64,000 nt of DNA from Hyphomicrobiales bacterium (GCA_900467745.1 UBQW01000032.1:124001-188000); one strand, 5' to 3'. Numbered from the stretch's first letter, positions 8,318 to 17,634 are shown. The notes: a model not told the origin generated them from the letters alone. A program made the numbers and translations.

Positions 8318-9208
8318 ATGTTGCTGAAGAAAATGACCTATCTCGTCCTGGCAAGCGCCGTGGCCACCACTGCCGCATTGGCAGAGGATGCCGCCTTGCC
8401 CAAGCCCGCGCTCAACGCCGCGCTGCATGACAAGCTGCCTGACGCGATCAAGACCTCGGGCAAGATGATCTCCGTCAACAACGGTTCGTTCCCACCCTAC
8501 GAAATCGTCACCGGCACCGTCATGACCGGCGCCAGCGCTGATCTGACCGAAGCCCTCAGCGCGGTCCTCGGCGTCAAGATCGAGCATGAGACGGTCGGTG
8601 GCCTGCCGGCGCTGCTCGCCGGCGTTAACTCCGGCCGCTACCAGTTCGCTTTCGGCCCTGTCGGAGACTACAAGGACCGCGAAGCGTCCAACGACTTCGT
8701 CGACTGGGTGCAAGAATTCGTCGTCTTCGCGACCCTGAAGGGCAATCCCAAGGGCATCAGTTCGCTCGACACGGCCTGTGGCCAGCGAATCTCGGTCATG
8801 GCTGGTGGTTCTGCCGAGCGCGTGATCAAGACCCAGTCGGACAAGTGCAAGGCAGACGGCAAGGACGCGGTTGAAGTCCAGTCCTACACCGACCAGCCGA
8901 GCTCGATCCTTGCCGTACGTTCCAAGCGCGCAGATGCCTTCTTTTCCTCCCAGGCGCCGCTCACCTATTTCGTTAGCCAGGCCAACGGCCAGCTCGAACT
9001 GACTGGTGTCGGCCAGAAGAACGGCTTTGAGGATATCTTCCAGGGCGCCGTCGTTCCCAAAGGCTCGCCGCTCGGACCGATCCTGATCGACGCCATCAAG
9101 GTACTGATGGCCGACGGCAGCTATGCTGCCATCATGAAAAAGTGGGGCCTTGAGAACAACATGATCAAGGAACCCGGCCTCAACCTTGGCGGACAGCTTC
9201 CAAAATGA
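8318..9208 (+). CDS. Periplasmic binding protein of a polar amino acid ABC transporter (family 3)
   Basis: 296 aa from the ATG at 8318, preferred to the ATG at 8312 because AAGGGG lies 7 nt before the former and only 1 nt before the latter. It has a Sec signal peptide ending near ATTAALA. The mature part follows the SBP_bac_3 pattern: SVNNGSFPPYEIVTGTVMTG at the ligand site, a D-L-tEA segment, GRYQFAFGPVGDYKDREASN, and a closing KVLMADGSYAAIMKKWG. It should collect an amino acid or conjugate for the permease encoded just downstream, which it overlaps by 4 nt. The precise ligand is unknown. Confidence 0.9.
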   Translation: MLLKKMTYLVLASAVATTAALAEDAALPKPALNAALHDKLPDAIKTSGKMISVNNGSFPPYEIVTGTVMTGASADLTEALSAVLGVKIEHETVGGLPALLAGVNSGRYQFAFGPVGDYKDREASNDFVDWVQEFVVFATLKGNPKGISSLDTACGQRISVMAGGSAERVIKTQSDKCKADGKDAVEVQSYTDQPSSILAVRSKRADAFFSSQAPLTYFVSQANGQLELTGVGQKNGFEDIFQGAVVPKGSPLGPILIDAIKVLMADGSYAAIMKKWGLENNMIKEPGLNLGGQLPK

Positions 9209-10137
9209 GCACCAACCCCACCACCAATGCACCGCCTTCGGGCGGTGCTGACTTCCGCGACGTCGTTACCGCGCACACGCCGTTCAGAACGGGACGCCTC
9301 GTTCTTTGGGCGATCATCGCCATCGTCGTCATCGATTTCGTCTGGATCGTCGCCAACAACGAGAATTTCGGCTGGCCGGTCGTTGCCCAGTATTTCTTCG
9401 ACCCGACAGTGATCAGCGGCCTTTATGTCAGCCTTGGCCTGACGGTTGTCGCGATGATCCTCGGTGTCGCGCTCGGCCTGATCATCGCAATCATGCGCAT
9501 GTCGAACGACCGGTTGGCTAGCGGCTTCGCCTCGCTGTTCATCTGGTTCTTCCGTGGCACGCCGCTGCTTGTGCAGCTGATCTTCTGGTACAACATGTCG
9601 ACCCTGTTTCCGCAGCTGTCGATTACCATTCCATTTGGCCCGTCGCTCATTAGCTGGGACACCAACGCGGTGATCACGCCGATGACGGCCGCCATTGTCG
9701 GCCTGGCACTCAACGAAGCGGCCTACATGGCCGAGATCATTCGCGGTGGCCTTCTGTCGGTCGATCGCGGCCAGGCGGAAACCGCTGAAGCCTTCGGTAT
9801 GACTAAGGGCAGGGCACTTCGGCGGATCATCATACCGCAGGCGATGCGCTCAATTGTACCGCCGACCGGAAACCAGCTGATCAGCATGATCAAGGCGACC
9901 TCGCTCGTCAGCGTCATCGCCATGGCCGATCTGCTCTATTCGGTGCAGTCGATCTATAACCGCACCTTCGAGATCATTCCGATGCTGCTGGTCGCAGTCA
10001 TCTGGTACCTGCTCATCACATCGGTGCTCAATATCGGACAGAGCTACATCGAAGCCTATTATGGCCGTAGCGAACGCCGCAACGGTGCAACGGCCAAGCC
10101 GGCAGCCGTCGCTGCTGCAGAGGAGGCAAGCCATTGA
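9205..10137 (+). CDS. Polar amino acid ABC transporter permease (HisM/GlnP family)
   Basis: 310 aa inner-membrane subunit. A long N-terminal extension with one membrane segment (about residues 35-52) precedes the usual five-helix core. GLYVSLGLTVVAMILGVALG, WFFRGTPLLVQLIFWY and an EAA loop (LNEAAYMAEIIRGGLLSVDR, then GQAETAEAFGM) are typical of the His/Glu/Gln/Arg branch. A single permease gene is present, so it should work as a homodimer. ATGA overlap with the binding-protein gene and TTGA overlap with the ATPase gene show a tightly coupled operon. Confidence 0.93.
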   Translation: MSTNPTTNAPPSGGADFRDVVTAHTPFRTGRLVLWAIIAIVVIDFVWIVANNENFGWPVVAQYFFDPTVISGLYVSLGLTVVAMILGVALGLIIAIMRMSNDRLASGFASLFIWFFRGTPLLVQLIFWYNMSTLFPQLSITIPFGPSLISWDTNAVITPMTAAIVGLALNEAAYMAEIIRGGLLSVDRGQAETAEAFGMTKGRALRRIIIPQAMRSIVPPTGNQLISMIKATSLVSVIAMADLLYSVQSIYNRTFEIIPMLLVAVIWYLLITSVLNIGQSYIEAYYGRSERRNGATAKPAAVAAAEEASH

Positions 10138-10913
10138 CCGCCGTCTCCAACACCAAGCCGCTGGTCCAGGCGCGCAATGTCCACAAGTCCTTCGATCATC
10201 TAGAAGTACTCAAGGGCATCGACCTCGACATCATGCCAGGCGAAGTCGTCGTTGTCCTAGGTCCGTCGGGCTCGGGAAAGTCCACATTTCTGCGCTGTAT
10301 CAACCACCTTGAGTCCATCCAGAAGGGCTACATCGAGGTGGATGGTGAACAGATTGGCTACCGGGTGCACAACGACCGGCTGGAGCGGCTTTCGCCCAAC
10401 GGCATCGCCCGGCAGCGCCGCAAGATCGGCATGGTGTTCCAGCAGTTCAATCTTTATCCGCACATGACGGTTCTGCAAAACATCATCGAAGCACCCGTGG
10501 GCGTCCACGGTGAAAAGCGCAAGGACGCGATCGAAAACGCCAAGCAGCTATTGCAGCGTGTCGGCCTGTCGGAAAAGGCCGATGCCTATCCCCGTCAGCT
10601 CTCCGGCGGCCAGCAGCAGCGCGTGGCAATCGCCCGAGCGCTTGCGATCAAGCCGAAGTTGATGCTTTTCGATGAGCCGACTTCGGCACTGGATCCAGAA
10701 CTCGTCGGTGAGGTGCTGTCGACGATGCGCGATCTCGCCAAGCAGGGACTGACCATGATCGTCGTCACTCACGAAATTGGCTTCGCCCGCGAAGCTGCCG
10801 ACCGGGTGGTGTTCATGGACGGTGGCGTCGTGGTCGAGCAGGGCAAGCCCGAAGACGTGATCGGCAATCCACAGCATCCGCGCACGCAGTCCTTCCTGTC
10901 GCGCTTTCTGTGA
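10134..10913 (+). CDS. Polar amino acid ABC transporter ATP-binding protein (GlnQ/HisP family)
   Basis: 259 aa ATPase. Walker A GPSGSGKST (about residue 43), Q-loop in VFQQFNLYPHMT, signature LSGGQQQRVAIARAL, Walker B LMLFDEPTSALD and the H-loop VVTHE are all intact. The start is TTG at 10134, overlapping the permease stop, with GAGGAGG 7 nt upstream. It drives import through the permease at 9205. A short stem-loop follows before the amidohydrolase gene. Confidence 0.95.
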   Translation: MTAVSNTKPLVQARNVHKSFDHLEVLKGIDLDIMPGEVVVVLGPSGSGKSTFLRCINHLESIQKGYIEVDGEQIGYRVHNDRLERLSPNGIARQRRKIGMVFQQFNLYPHMTVLQNIIEAPVGVHGEKRKDAIENAKQLLQRVGLSEKADAYPRQLSGGQQQRVAIARALAIKPKLMLFDEPTSALDPELVGEVLSTMRDLAKQGLTMIVVTHEIGFAREAADRVVFMDGGVVVEQGKPEDVIGNPQHPRTQSFLSRFL

Positions 10914-10962
10914 CGTCCGGCTCATCCGGCCGAGCGCCACTCTTGACGCAAACGAAGACCCG

Positions 10963-10985
10963 ACCGGCCCTGTCAAGGGGCCGGT
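10963..10985 (+). terminator. Weak stem-loop between the ABC ATPase and amidohydrolase genes
   Basis: ACCGGCCC pairs with GGGCCGGT across a 7-nt loop in the 105-nt gap. There is no T-tract, so it is more likely to tune read-through or mRNA decay than to stop transcription. Confidence 0.45.
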
Positions 10986-11018
10986 AACGGACCACGCACG
11001 CAAAGAATTGGAACGGAC

Positions 11019-12200
11019 ATGACCATCGACAACGATTTCGCCCGCCTTTCGGATTTCGAGCCTATGGACGCCGAACTGCGTGCCATCCGCCAGCATCTTC
11101 ATGCCCATCCCGAGCTGTCGTTCGAGGAGACCGAAACCGCCCGCTTCGTCGCCGAAAAGCTCGAGGGTTGGGGCTATGAGGTGACGCGCAACGTTGGTGG
11201 CAACGGCGTCGTCGCCCGCATGACACAGGGCGCCGGCAAGAAAAGCATCGCGATCCGCGCCGACATGGACGCCCTGCCGATCACAGAGCAGACGGGGAAG
11301 CCTTATGCCAGCCAGGTTCCCGGCAAGATGCATGCCTGCGGCCACGACGGCCACACGACCGTGCTTCTCGGTGCTGCCGAATATCTGGCGCGCACCCGCA
11401 AGTTCAACGGCACGGTCAACCTGATTTTCCAGCCGGCCGAAGAGGCTGGCGGCTTTAGCGGCGCTCAGGCGATGATCGATGACGGCCTGTTTGAGCGCTT
11501 CCCGTTCGATGCCATCTTCGGTCTGCACAACCACCCTGGCGCGCCCGAGGGCAGCTGGCTCATGCGTTCGGGCCCCCTGATGGCGGCGGCTGACACGGTC
11601 GAGATCAAGATCACCGGCAAGGGCGGCCACGCATCGCGTCCTCACCTGACAATCGACCCAGTCGTTGTCGCGTGCAATCTCGTCGTCTCACTGCAGTCGG
11701 TGATTTCTCGCAACGTCGATCCGACACAGACGGCTGTCGTCACGGTCGGCGCAATCCATGCCGGTGAAGTCGCCAACGTCATCCCCGAAAGCGCAAACAT
11801 GCTTTTGACCGTGCGCTCGTTCGATCCCAAGGTCCGTGAGATCCTCGAAAAGCGCATCCGCGCACTGACGACGTCGCTCGTCGAAGCTTTTGGTGCCACC
11901 GTCGAGATCGACTACGCCTATGGCAATCCGGTCGTGGTCAACTCGGAAAAGGAGACGGAGTTTGCCCGCATGGTGGCCGAGGAACTTGTCGGCGAGGGCA
12001 ATGTCGCGCTCTGCCCGCTTATTCCGGGTAGTGAAGATTTCTCTCACTTTCTCCAGCACAAGCCCGGTAGCTTCCTGCGCCTCGGCAACGGCATGAATTC
12101 GGCAATCCTGCACAGTGCAAAATATGATTTCGCCGACGATAGCCTGACGGCGGGCGCGGCGATGTGGGCGCGTCTTACCGAACGCTACCTCGACGCTTAG
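11019..12200 (+). CDS. M20 family amidohydrolase (hippurate hydrolase/N-acyl-amino acid hydrolase type)
   Basis: 393 aa metallopeptidase-fold amidohydrolase that cleaves an acyl group from an amino acid or peptide-like conjugate in the cytoplasm. Metal-binding and catalytic elements are visible: the IRADMDALPI segment at about 83, HACGHDGHT with two His and Asp at about 106, QPAEEAGG with the catalytic Glu near 143, GLHNHPG near 170, and a C-terminal PGSEDFSHF. A lid/dimerisation domain starts at KITGKGGHASRPH. Being last in an operon for amino acid import, it most likely hydrolyses the imported compound. Its actual substrate (N-acyl amino acid, auxin conjugate, hippurate-like) is not determinable. 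Confidence 0.9.
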   Translation: MTIDNDFARLSDFEPMDAELRAIRQHLHAHPELSFEETETARFVAEKLEGWGYEVTRNVGGNGVVARMTQGAGKKSIAIRADMDALPITEQTGKPYASQVPGKMHACGHDGHTTVLLGAAEYLARTRKFNGTVNLIFQPAEEAGGFSGAQAMIDDGLFERFPFDAIFGLHNHPGAPEGSWLMRSGPLMAAADTVEIKITGKGGHASRPHLTIDPVVVACNLVVSLQSVISRNVDPTQTAVVTVGAIHAGEVANVIPESANMLLTVRSFDPKVREILEKRIRALTTSLVEAFGATVEIDYAYGNPVVVNSEKETEFARMVAEELVGEGNVALCPLIPGSEDFSHFLQHKPGSFLRLGNGMNSAILHSAKYDFADDSLTAGAAMWARLTERYLDA

Positions 12201-12259
12201 TCGTCCGCTCGCCGAGCCGTCCATGATAAAGCGGTGCGGCACGGTTCCTCCCAAGAAAC

Positions 12260-12293
12260 GAAGAAGGGGCGCCCAAACAGGCGCCCCTTCTTC
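12260..12293. terminator. Strong terminator hairpin after the amidohydrolase operon
   Basis: A 14-bp perfect stem (GAAGAAGGGGCGCC with its complement) and a 6-nt loop lie between the convergent amidohydrolase and XRE genes. The arms are pyrimidine/purine-rich, so it could serve both strands. Confidence 0.75.
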
Positions 12294-12341
12294 CATGTCA
12301 TACAGGTCGTCGCGCTGATGCGCGGTCGGCCGGGACATCCA

Positions 12342-12779
12342 TTATTGGCTGGACGAGGCGCCGGACTTGTCGGCAGCAACCTGCGTCTGCGCCATCGCCT
12401 TCACGAGCGCCACGATCTTTTCGCGCAGCTGTGTGTCTGTGATCTTGATAAACGCCTTGTTAAGCGCGAGCCCTTCCTTGGAATGCAGGAATTCCGCGAC
12501 AGGATCTGTCGTCGCCGCCAGATCGAGACCGGCGAGCGACAAAGGCTCTGAAGGGTCCTGTTGAAAGAAGAAACTTGGTGTGGTGTTCAAAACCTCGGCG
12601 ATGCGTTGCAGGCGGCTCGCCCCGATCCGGTTCATTCCCTTTTCATACTTCTGCACCTGCTGGAACGTCACGCCGATCTGCTCGGCCAACCGTTCTTGGC
12701 TCAGTCCCAGCAACTGCCTGCGCATTCTGACCTGAGAACCCACATAGCTATCGATTGCATTCGGTGTCTTTGCATTCAT
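12342..12779 (-). CDS. XRE-family transcriptional regulator, PraR-like
   Basis: 145 aa. Start ATG at 12779 with GGAAA upstream; the longer frame to 12845 adds residues unlike the family. The helix-turn-helix is at about residues 13-68: VGSQVRMRRQLLGLSQERLA, then VTFQQVQKYEKGMNRIGASR. This is the arrangement of the PraR/SinR-like regulators that rhizobia carry in several copies, some controlling biofilm and quorum sensing. The C-terminal ~70 residues are acidic/polar and probably mediate dimerisation. The regulator stands alone between convergent genes. Target unknown. Confidence 0.85.
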   Translation of the reverse strand: MNAKTPNAIDSYVGSQVRMRRQLLGLSQERLAEQIGVTFQQVQKYEKGMNRIGASRLQRIAEVLNTTPSFFFQQDPSEPLSLAGLDLAATTDPVAEFLHSKEGLALNKAFIKITDTQLREKIVALVKAMAQTQVAADKSGASSSQ

Positions 12780-12946
12780 CCTGTATTTCCTATGCTGGAA
12801 CCAAAGCGAAACAGTCCCCGGCAAACCGGCTCTATCCAGCAACAACAGTTTGTCTTAGCAAGCGTTCAATTTCAACCTCAGGATTATGACGATAAGGTGA
12901 TCTGTGCAAAAAAAGCCTGAAGATGCGCGCTCGACGTGTGCTGCTT

Positions 12947-13231
12947 TCAATCTCTACCGCCAAAGCGGATAGGCCGGATTACCCGGTGAACAATCTTCAG
13001 CGTTCGGTCGGGCTGGATCATGTAGGTCTCCTCGACCTCCTGGCCGTACTGGTCGATAAAGCTGTGCGGGAAGGTAGAACCAATGGGCGACTTTGTGAGC
13101 TTCGTCCGCGGCTGGCCACTATAGATGATGCTGCCGGGAATTGGCGTCAGCCCCGGGGCGGCATAGTCCTTGCCCGTCGTGCATCCTGCCAAGACGACCA
13201 AGGCGATCATTGCAACCGCAGTCAGTTTCAT
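12947..13231 (-). CDS. Small putative lipoprotein
   Basis: 94 aa with a short signal sequence and lipobox LAGC (Cys-17). The mature part is basic and ends FGGRD; it has a PGSIIYSGQPRTKLTKSPIG stretch and a HSFIDQYGQEVEETY stretch. I do not recognise the family, although similar small lipoproteins are common in rhizobia. It is monocistronic. Confidence 0.65.
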   Translation of the reverse strand: MKLTAVAMIALVVLAGCTTGKDYAAPGLTPIPGSIIYSGQPRTKLTKSPIGSTFPHSFIDQYGQEVEETYMIQPDRTLKIVHRVIRPIRFGGRD

Positions 13232-13386
13232 CGCGCTCTCATATCTTCGCTTCGCTTATTCGTTGCATATATGGTTGCGGTCCGGAATAGACAGGCGCTC
13301 AACGCTTATACCGGATGTTTTTTGATGGCGGTCGCACGCCGCCACCGAGGCCCGCTTGTTCGAGTGTCCCTACATGTGGTCGGCGG

Positions 13387-14547
13387 CTAGAGCAGTCCGC
13401 GTTTTGCCAGATTGGCCATCAAGGCGCCGATGCCAAACGTCCATGGCGGGCAATCATTCGAGCGGCGAACCGTATTAACGAGTGAGCCGAGGCCGGGCGA
13501 CGAAATCTCCACGACGTCGCCGATCTTATGGGTAAAACCCTGGTTCGGCGTGTCGCGGTCCTTGGTTGGCGCAAAAAGCGTCCCGAGAAACAGCATGAAC
13601 CCGTCGGGATACTGGTGATGCGCGCCGCAGGTCTGGCGGACGAGATCGGTCGGATCGCGGCTGATCTTCGACATCGAACTTGTGCCGTGAAGCACAAAGC
13701 CATCTTCACCGGTCACCTTCAGGTCGAGCTCGGCGCTGCGCACCGCATCGAGATCGAAGCTGTCGTCGAGCAGGCGAATGAAGGGTCCGATCGAGCAGGA
13801 GGCGTTGTTGTCCTTCGCCTTGCCGAGCAGCAGCGCCGATCGCCCTTCGACATCGCGCAAGTTGACGTCGTTTCCGAGCGCCGCGCCCCGGATCTCGCCG
13901 CGGCTATTGACCGCGAGCACGATTTCCGGCTCCGGATTGTTCCAGGTCGAGACCGGATGCAGTCCGACATCGGCACCCCAGCCGACGGAGGAGAGCACCG
14001 GCGCCTTAGTGAAGACTTCTGCATCCGGGCCAATGCCGACCTCGAGATATTGCGACCACATGCCTTCCGCGATCAACGCCTGCTTGACCTTGGCAGCATC
14101 GGGAGAACCGGCCTTCAAATCGTTGAGGCTGCCGCCGATCAGCGTGCTGACACGTTCACGGATAGCGGCTGCGCGATCAGGATTTCCCGCAGCCTTCTCC
14201 TCGATAACCCGCTCGATCATTGACTGCGCGAAGGTGACACCACAGGCCTTGATCGCCTGCAGGTCGACAGGTGCGAGAAAATAGGGGTGCGTCTCATCCG
14301 GTTTGCCAGAGCTGTTTGCGGCGATCCCCTCGAGCGCTCCAAGTGACTTGCCGTTCGCCGAGCGGACGAAGGCGACAAGATCAGGTCTCTCCAGGAGCGC
14401 GCTCATCGTGGCGACAGTTTTCGAGGTGATATCGATCACCTGTTGATCGCGGACAGTGACGAGGCTCGGGCCTCCCACGTCAGGGTTCCAGACACGGCCA
14501 ACAAACAGACCACCCGAGGCGGCGGCGTCGAGAAGGGTATAAGACAT
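13387..14547 (-). CDS. xylX: 2-keto-3-deoxy-D-xylonate dehydratase (FAH superfamily)
   Basis: 386 aa fumarylacetoacetate-hydrolase-fold enzyme expected to dehydrate 2-keto-3-deoxy-xylonate to alpha-ketoglutarate semialdehyde in the oxidative (Weimberg) pentose pathway. The assignment rests on close agreement with remembered Caulobacter XylX, which has the same length and shares LAPVDLQ, SQYLEV-IGPDAE-FTK-P, GNDVNLRD-EGRSALLL-KAKDNN and a C-terminal PWTFGI-AL--NLA-RGLL. It lies downstream of xylD on the same strand, 196 nt away with a hairpin between. A related FAH enzyme of L-arabinonate metabolism is the main alternative. Confidence 0.82.
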   Translation of the reverse strand: MSYTLLDAAASGGLFVGRVWNPDVGGPSLVTVRDQQVIDITSKTVATMSALLERPDLVAFVRSANGKSLGALEGIAANSSGKPDETHPYFLAPVDLQAIKACGVTFAQSMIERVIEEKAAGNPDRAAAIRERVSTLIGGSLNDLKAGSPDAAKVKQALIAEGMWSQYLEVGIGPDAEVFTKAPVLSSVGWGADVGLHPVSTWNNPEPEIVLAVNSRGEIRGAALGNDVNLRDVEGRSALLLGKAKDNNASCSIGPFIRLLDDSFDLDAVRSAELDLKVTGEDGFVLHGTSSMSKISRDPTDLVRQTCGAHHQYPDGFMLFLGTLFAPTKDRDTPNQGFTHKIGDVVEISSPGLGSLVNTVRRSNDCPPWTFGIGALMANLAKRGLL

Positions 14548-14692
14548 GATATTGTTCCGTCACGCGAGCGATGGACGCGCTCTATGAGCCAGGGATGCGC
14601 CGCCCTCCAACCCAGCGGCAGCAAAATCGATCACATTCGTGACCGCCGGGCAAGGCCGGATTGCACGGAGAACGATCGTTTGTTGGCGCGCA

Positions 14693-14722
14693 TGGGCCGG
14701 TGCCCACCAAGGCATCGGCCCA
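14693..14722 (-). terminator. Intercistronic stem-loop between xylD and xylX
   Basis: A 12-bp stem with one G-U pair and loop CACCAA starts 21 nt after the xylD stop. There is no following T-run on the minus strand. It could attenuate xylX or protect the xylD 3' end. Confidence 0.55.
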
Positions 14723-14743
14723 CGACGGGACAAGACGATCAGA

Positions 14744-16588
14744 TTAGTGGTTATCGCGAGGGATGCCCTTTGTCTGGGCGATCCGCTGATACTTCACCGC
14801 CGGCTCCAGCACCGCGCCTGTTTCCATCTGCCCGACATAGGAGCGCTGAATTTCCTGCCACGGCGTCTGGCTTTCCGGATAGACATAGCCGCCGGCCGCC
14901 ACCAGTTCCGCGCGCCGCTTGGCGATTTCCTCGTCGCTGATCAGGATGTTGGCGGTTCCCTTTTTCAGGTCGATACGCACCTGATCGCCCGTCTGCAGGA
15001 TCGCAAGCCCGCCACCTGCGGCCGCCTCCGGCGAGGCATTGAGGATCGAGGGTGAGCCTGATGTGCCCGACTGGCGGCCATCGCCGACGCAGGGGAGAGA
15101 TGAGATGCCCTGTTTCAACAGGTAATCCGGCGCGCGCATGTTCACCACTTCGGCAGCACCAGGATAGCCGATCGGGCCGGCGCCGCGCATGAAGAGAATG
15201 GTCGCGGCGTCGATGGCAAGCGACGGATCGTCGATGCGGTGATGATAATCCTCCGGCCCGTCGAACACGACGGCGCGGCCAATGAAGGCTTCCGGGTCAT
15301 TGGGATTGGAGAGGTAGCGGTCGCGGAACTCCGGCGAGATGACGCTGGTCTTCATGATCGCAGAGGAGAAGAGGTTACCCTTCAGCACGCGGAAGCCGGC
15401 GCGCTCCTTGAGCGGCCGATCGAAAGGCCGGATGACCTTTTCGTCTTCGATCATCGAGGCCGTGTAGTTCTCGCCGACCGTCTTGCCGTTGACCGTCATC
15501 GCGTTGGTATCGAGGTGGCCGTGCTTGATCAACTCGCCCATGACGGCGGGGACGCCGCCGGCGTGGTAGTAATCCTCGCCGAGATATTCACCTGCCGGCT
15601 GCAGGTTGACGAGCAGCGGGATTTCCTCGCCATGGGTCTGCCAGTCGTCGACCGAGAGTTCGACGCCGACATGACGGGCAAGGGCGTTCAGATGGATAGG
15701 CGCGTTGGTCGAGCCGCCGATCGCGGAGTTGACCTTGATCGCGTTGATGAAGGCTTCCCTGGTTAGGATGTCGGATGGCTTCAAATCCTCGCGTACCATC
15801 TCGACGATGCGCAGGCCGGTCTCGTAGGAGATCTCCTGGCGATCGCGGTAGGGCGCGGGGATGGCGGCAGCACCCGGCAGCTGCATGCCAAGCGCTTCGG
15901 CAAGCGAGTTCATCGTGGTCGCCGTGCCCATCGTGTTGCAATAGCCGGTCGAGGGCGCGGAGGAGGCGACGAGCTTGACGAAGCCCTGGTAGTCGATTTC
16001 GCCGCGCGCCATCATCTCGCGCGCCTTCCAGACGATCGTGCCCGAGCCCGTGCGCTCGCCGCGGAACCAACCATTCAACATGGGGCCGACGGACAACGCG
16101 ATCGCAGGGATGTTCACGGTTGCCGCGGCCATGAGACAGGCCGGCGTCGTCTTGTCGCAGCCGATCGTCAGGACAACGCCATCGAGCGGATAGCCGTAGA
16201 GCACCTCGACAAGGCCGAGATAGGAGAGATTGCGGTCTAGGCCGGCGGTCGGGCGCTTGCCGGTTTCCTGGATCGGGTGGACCGGGAACTCGATGGCGAT
16301 CCCGCCCGCATCGCGGATACCTTCGCGCACGCGCTTGGCAAGTTCGATATGGTGGCGGTTGCATGGCGACAGGTCCGAGCCCGTCTGCGCGATGCCGATG
16401 ATTGGCCGGCCCGACTGCAGTTCTTCCTGGCTGAGGCCGAAGTTCATGTATCGCTCGAGATAAAGCGCGGTCATGTCGGGATTGGCCAGATTGTCGAACC
16501 ATGCCCTGGAGCGAAGCTGCGGGCCCCCGGTCTTCTCGTCGATTGCGGTGTCACTGGATGAGGCGGGTGTTTTCTCGACCACGATCAT
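14744..16588 (-). CDS. xylD: D-xylonate dehydratase (IlvD/Edd family)
   Basis: Iron-sulfur dehydratase converting xylonate to 2-keto-3-deoxy-xylonate. From ATG 16588 it is 614 aa; an in-frame ATG at 16618 has a GGAGG too far away (about 18 nt). The cluster ligands are in SDLSPCN, IGCDKTTPAC and TGYCNTMGT. The string RSRAWFDN--N-DMTALYLER-MN and the C-terminal P-DNH match what I recall of Caulobacter XylD; dihydroxyacid dehydratase and Edd differ in these places. L-arabinonate dehydratase is the close alternative. It lies between the AraC regulator upstream and xylX downstream. Confidence 0.85.
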   Translation of the reverse strand: MIVVEKTPASSSDTAIDEKTGGPQLRSRAWFDNLANPDMTALYLERYMNFGLSQEELQSGRPIIGIAQTGSDLSPCNRHHIELAKRVREGIRDAGGIAIEFPVHPIQETGKRPTAGLDRNLSYLGLVEVLYGYPLDGVVLTIGCDKTTPACLMAAATVNIPAIALSVGPMLNGWFRGERTGSGTIVWKAREMMARGEIDYQGFVKLVASSAPSTGYCNTMGTATTMNSLAEALGMQLPGAAAIPAPYRDRQEISYETGLRIVEMVREDLKPSDILTREAFINAIKVNSAIGGSTNAPIHLNALARHVGVELSVDDWQTHGEEIPLLVNLQPAGEYLGEDYYHAGGVPAVMGELIKHGHLDTNAMTVNGKTVGENYTASMIEDEKVIRPFDRPLKERAGFRVLKGNLFSSAIMKTSVISPEFRDRYLSNPNDPEAFIGRAVVFDGPEDYHHRIDDPSLAIDAATILFMRGAGPIGYPGAAEVVNMRAPDYLLKQGISSLPCVGDGRQSGTSGSPSILNASPEAAAGGGLAILQTGDQVRIDLKKGTANILISDEEIAKRRAELVAAGGYVYPESQTPWQEIQRSYVGQMETGAVLEPAVKYQRIAQTKGIPRDNH

Positions 16589-16722
16589 TTTTCCTTGGTT
16601 TTGCTGCGGTATTGTCATGCGGTTAGCCGATCGGTACCTCCAAGTATCATCGGCAACATGGCGGATTGTCGGCGCGCTAAACGGACTGAGGTGATTCCGG
16701 CAACGTTTACGACGTTGCCTCC

Positions 16723-17634
16723 TCAGGCCGGAACGTATTGCGAGATGAAGCGCGAGTCGCGACGGAAATCGGAAGGCGACATGCCTGCGATATGGCGGAA
16801 GGATTTGTTGAAGGCGCTGATCGAGCCAAAGCCGCTATCCATTGCCACCTGCAGCACATTCGCCTCTTCGTTCATCAGCATCGCCTGCGCGCGCGACAGC
16901 CTGAGCAGGTTGACGTATTTGCTGAGCGTCATGCCCGTCGTCTTCTTGAAGAGGTTCATGGCGTATTTCGGATGCAGGTCCGCCGCCCGCGCAATATCGA
17001 CCGAATCGATCTCGTGCAGAAAGTTCAAGGCGATGAAATCACACATGCGCGCGACGCTTCGCGACGATTGCGGATAGGCCTGCTCGACATCATCCGTCGC
17101 CGACAAGCCGTTGGGCGCAAGCATGGAATAGGGCTCGAGCACGATGCGCTCGATGCGCAGAAGCATCTCCTCCACAGCGTGTTGCGCTTTGGCGGCATCG
17201 CCGGATTTCGCATAGGCCACCCAGCGCGGAAAGTTCTCGATGTCGGCGGCATCGGTGGCGGAGGTGAAGAGAATCTCGCCCTTCATCAACCGGCTCGAAA
17301 TGTTGATCGGCACCCGCATGCGAAAGAAATAGACCAGCGGCAGATGCCCGCCGGCATAGATCGAATCATCACTGCTCTCGTCCATCTGGTGCGGCTGCCC
17401 GCCCCAAAACAGGCACATGTCACCGGCCTTCATGCTGATGTCGTGGCCGTTCATGCGGTAGTGCACCTCACCACGCATGATGTAGTTCAGCTCCACCTGC
17501 ACATGCCAATGGGGCATGAGCATCGGCGGCGGATGGTTGTGAAACATCTGGAGTGCCGTGGGCAATCCCTCGATGCTGCTCGCTCCCGGCTGATAAACAG
17601 CCCTCTGTTCAATCTTACTTTCCGCCAAATCCAT
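16723..17634 (-). CDS. AraC-family transcriptional regulator with cupin domain
   Basis: 303 aa. The N-terminal cupin sensor spans about residues 30-110 (MPHWHVQVELNYIMRGEVHY; KAGDMCLFWGGQPHQ). The two-HTH AraC domain is in the last 100 residues: DSVDIARAADLHPKYAMNLF, then MNEEANVLQVAMDSGFGSISAFNKSFRHIAGMSP split across the second helix pair. It probably senses a sugar or sugar acid and activates both xylD-xylX downstream and the divergent importer at 17721; only 86 nt separate the two starts. Inference from position. Confidence 0.9.
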   Translation of the reverse strand: MDLAESKIEQRAVYQPGASSIEGLPTALQMFHNHPPPMLMPHWHVQVELNYIMRGEVHYRMNGHDISMKAGDMCLFWGGQPHQMDESSDDSIYAGGHLPLVYFFRMRVPINISSRLMKGEILFTSATDAADIENFPRWVAYAKSGDAAKAQHAVEEMLLRIERIVLEPYSMLAPNGLSATDDVEQAYPQSSRSVARMCDFIALNFLHEIDSVDIARAADLHPKYAMNLFKKTTGMTLSKYVNLLRLSRAQAMLMNEEANVLQVAMDSGFGSISAFNKSFRHIAGMSPSDFRRDSRFISQYVPA

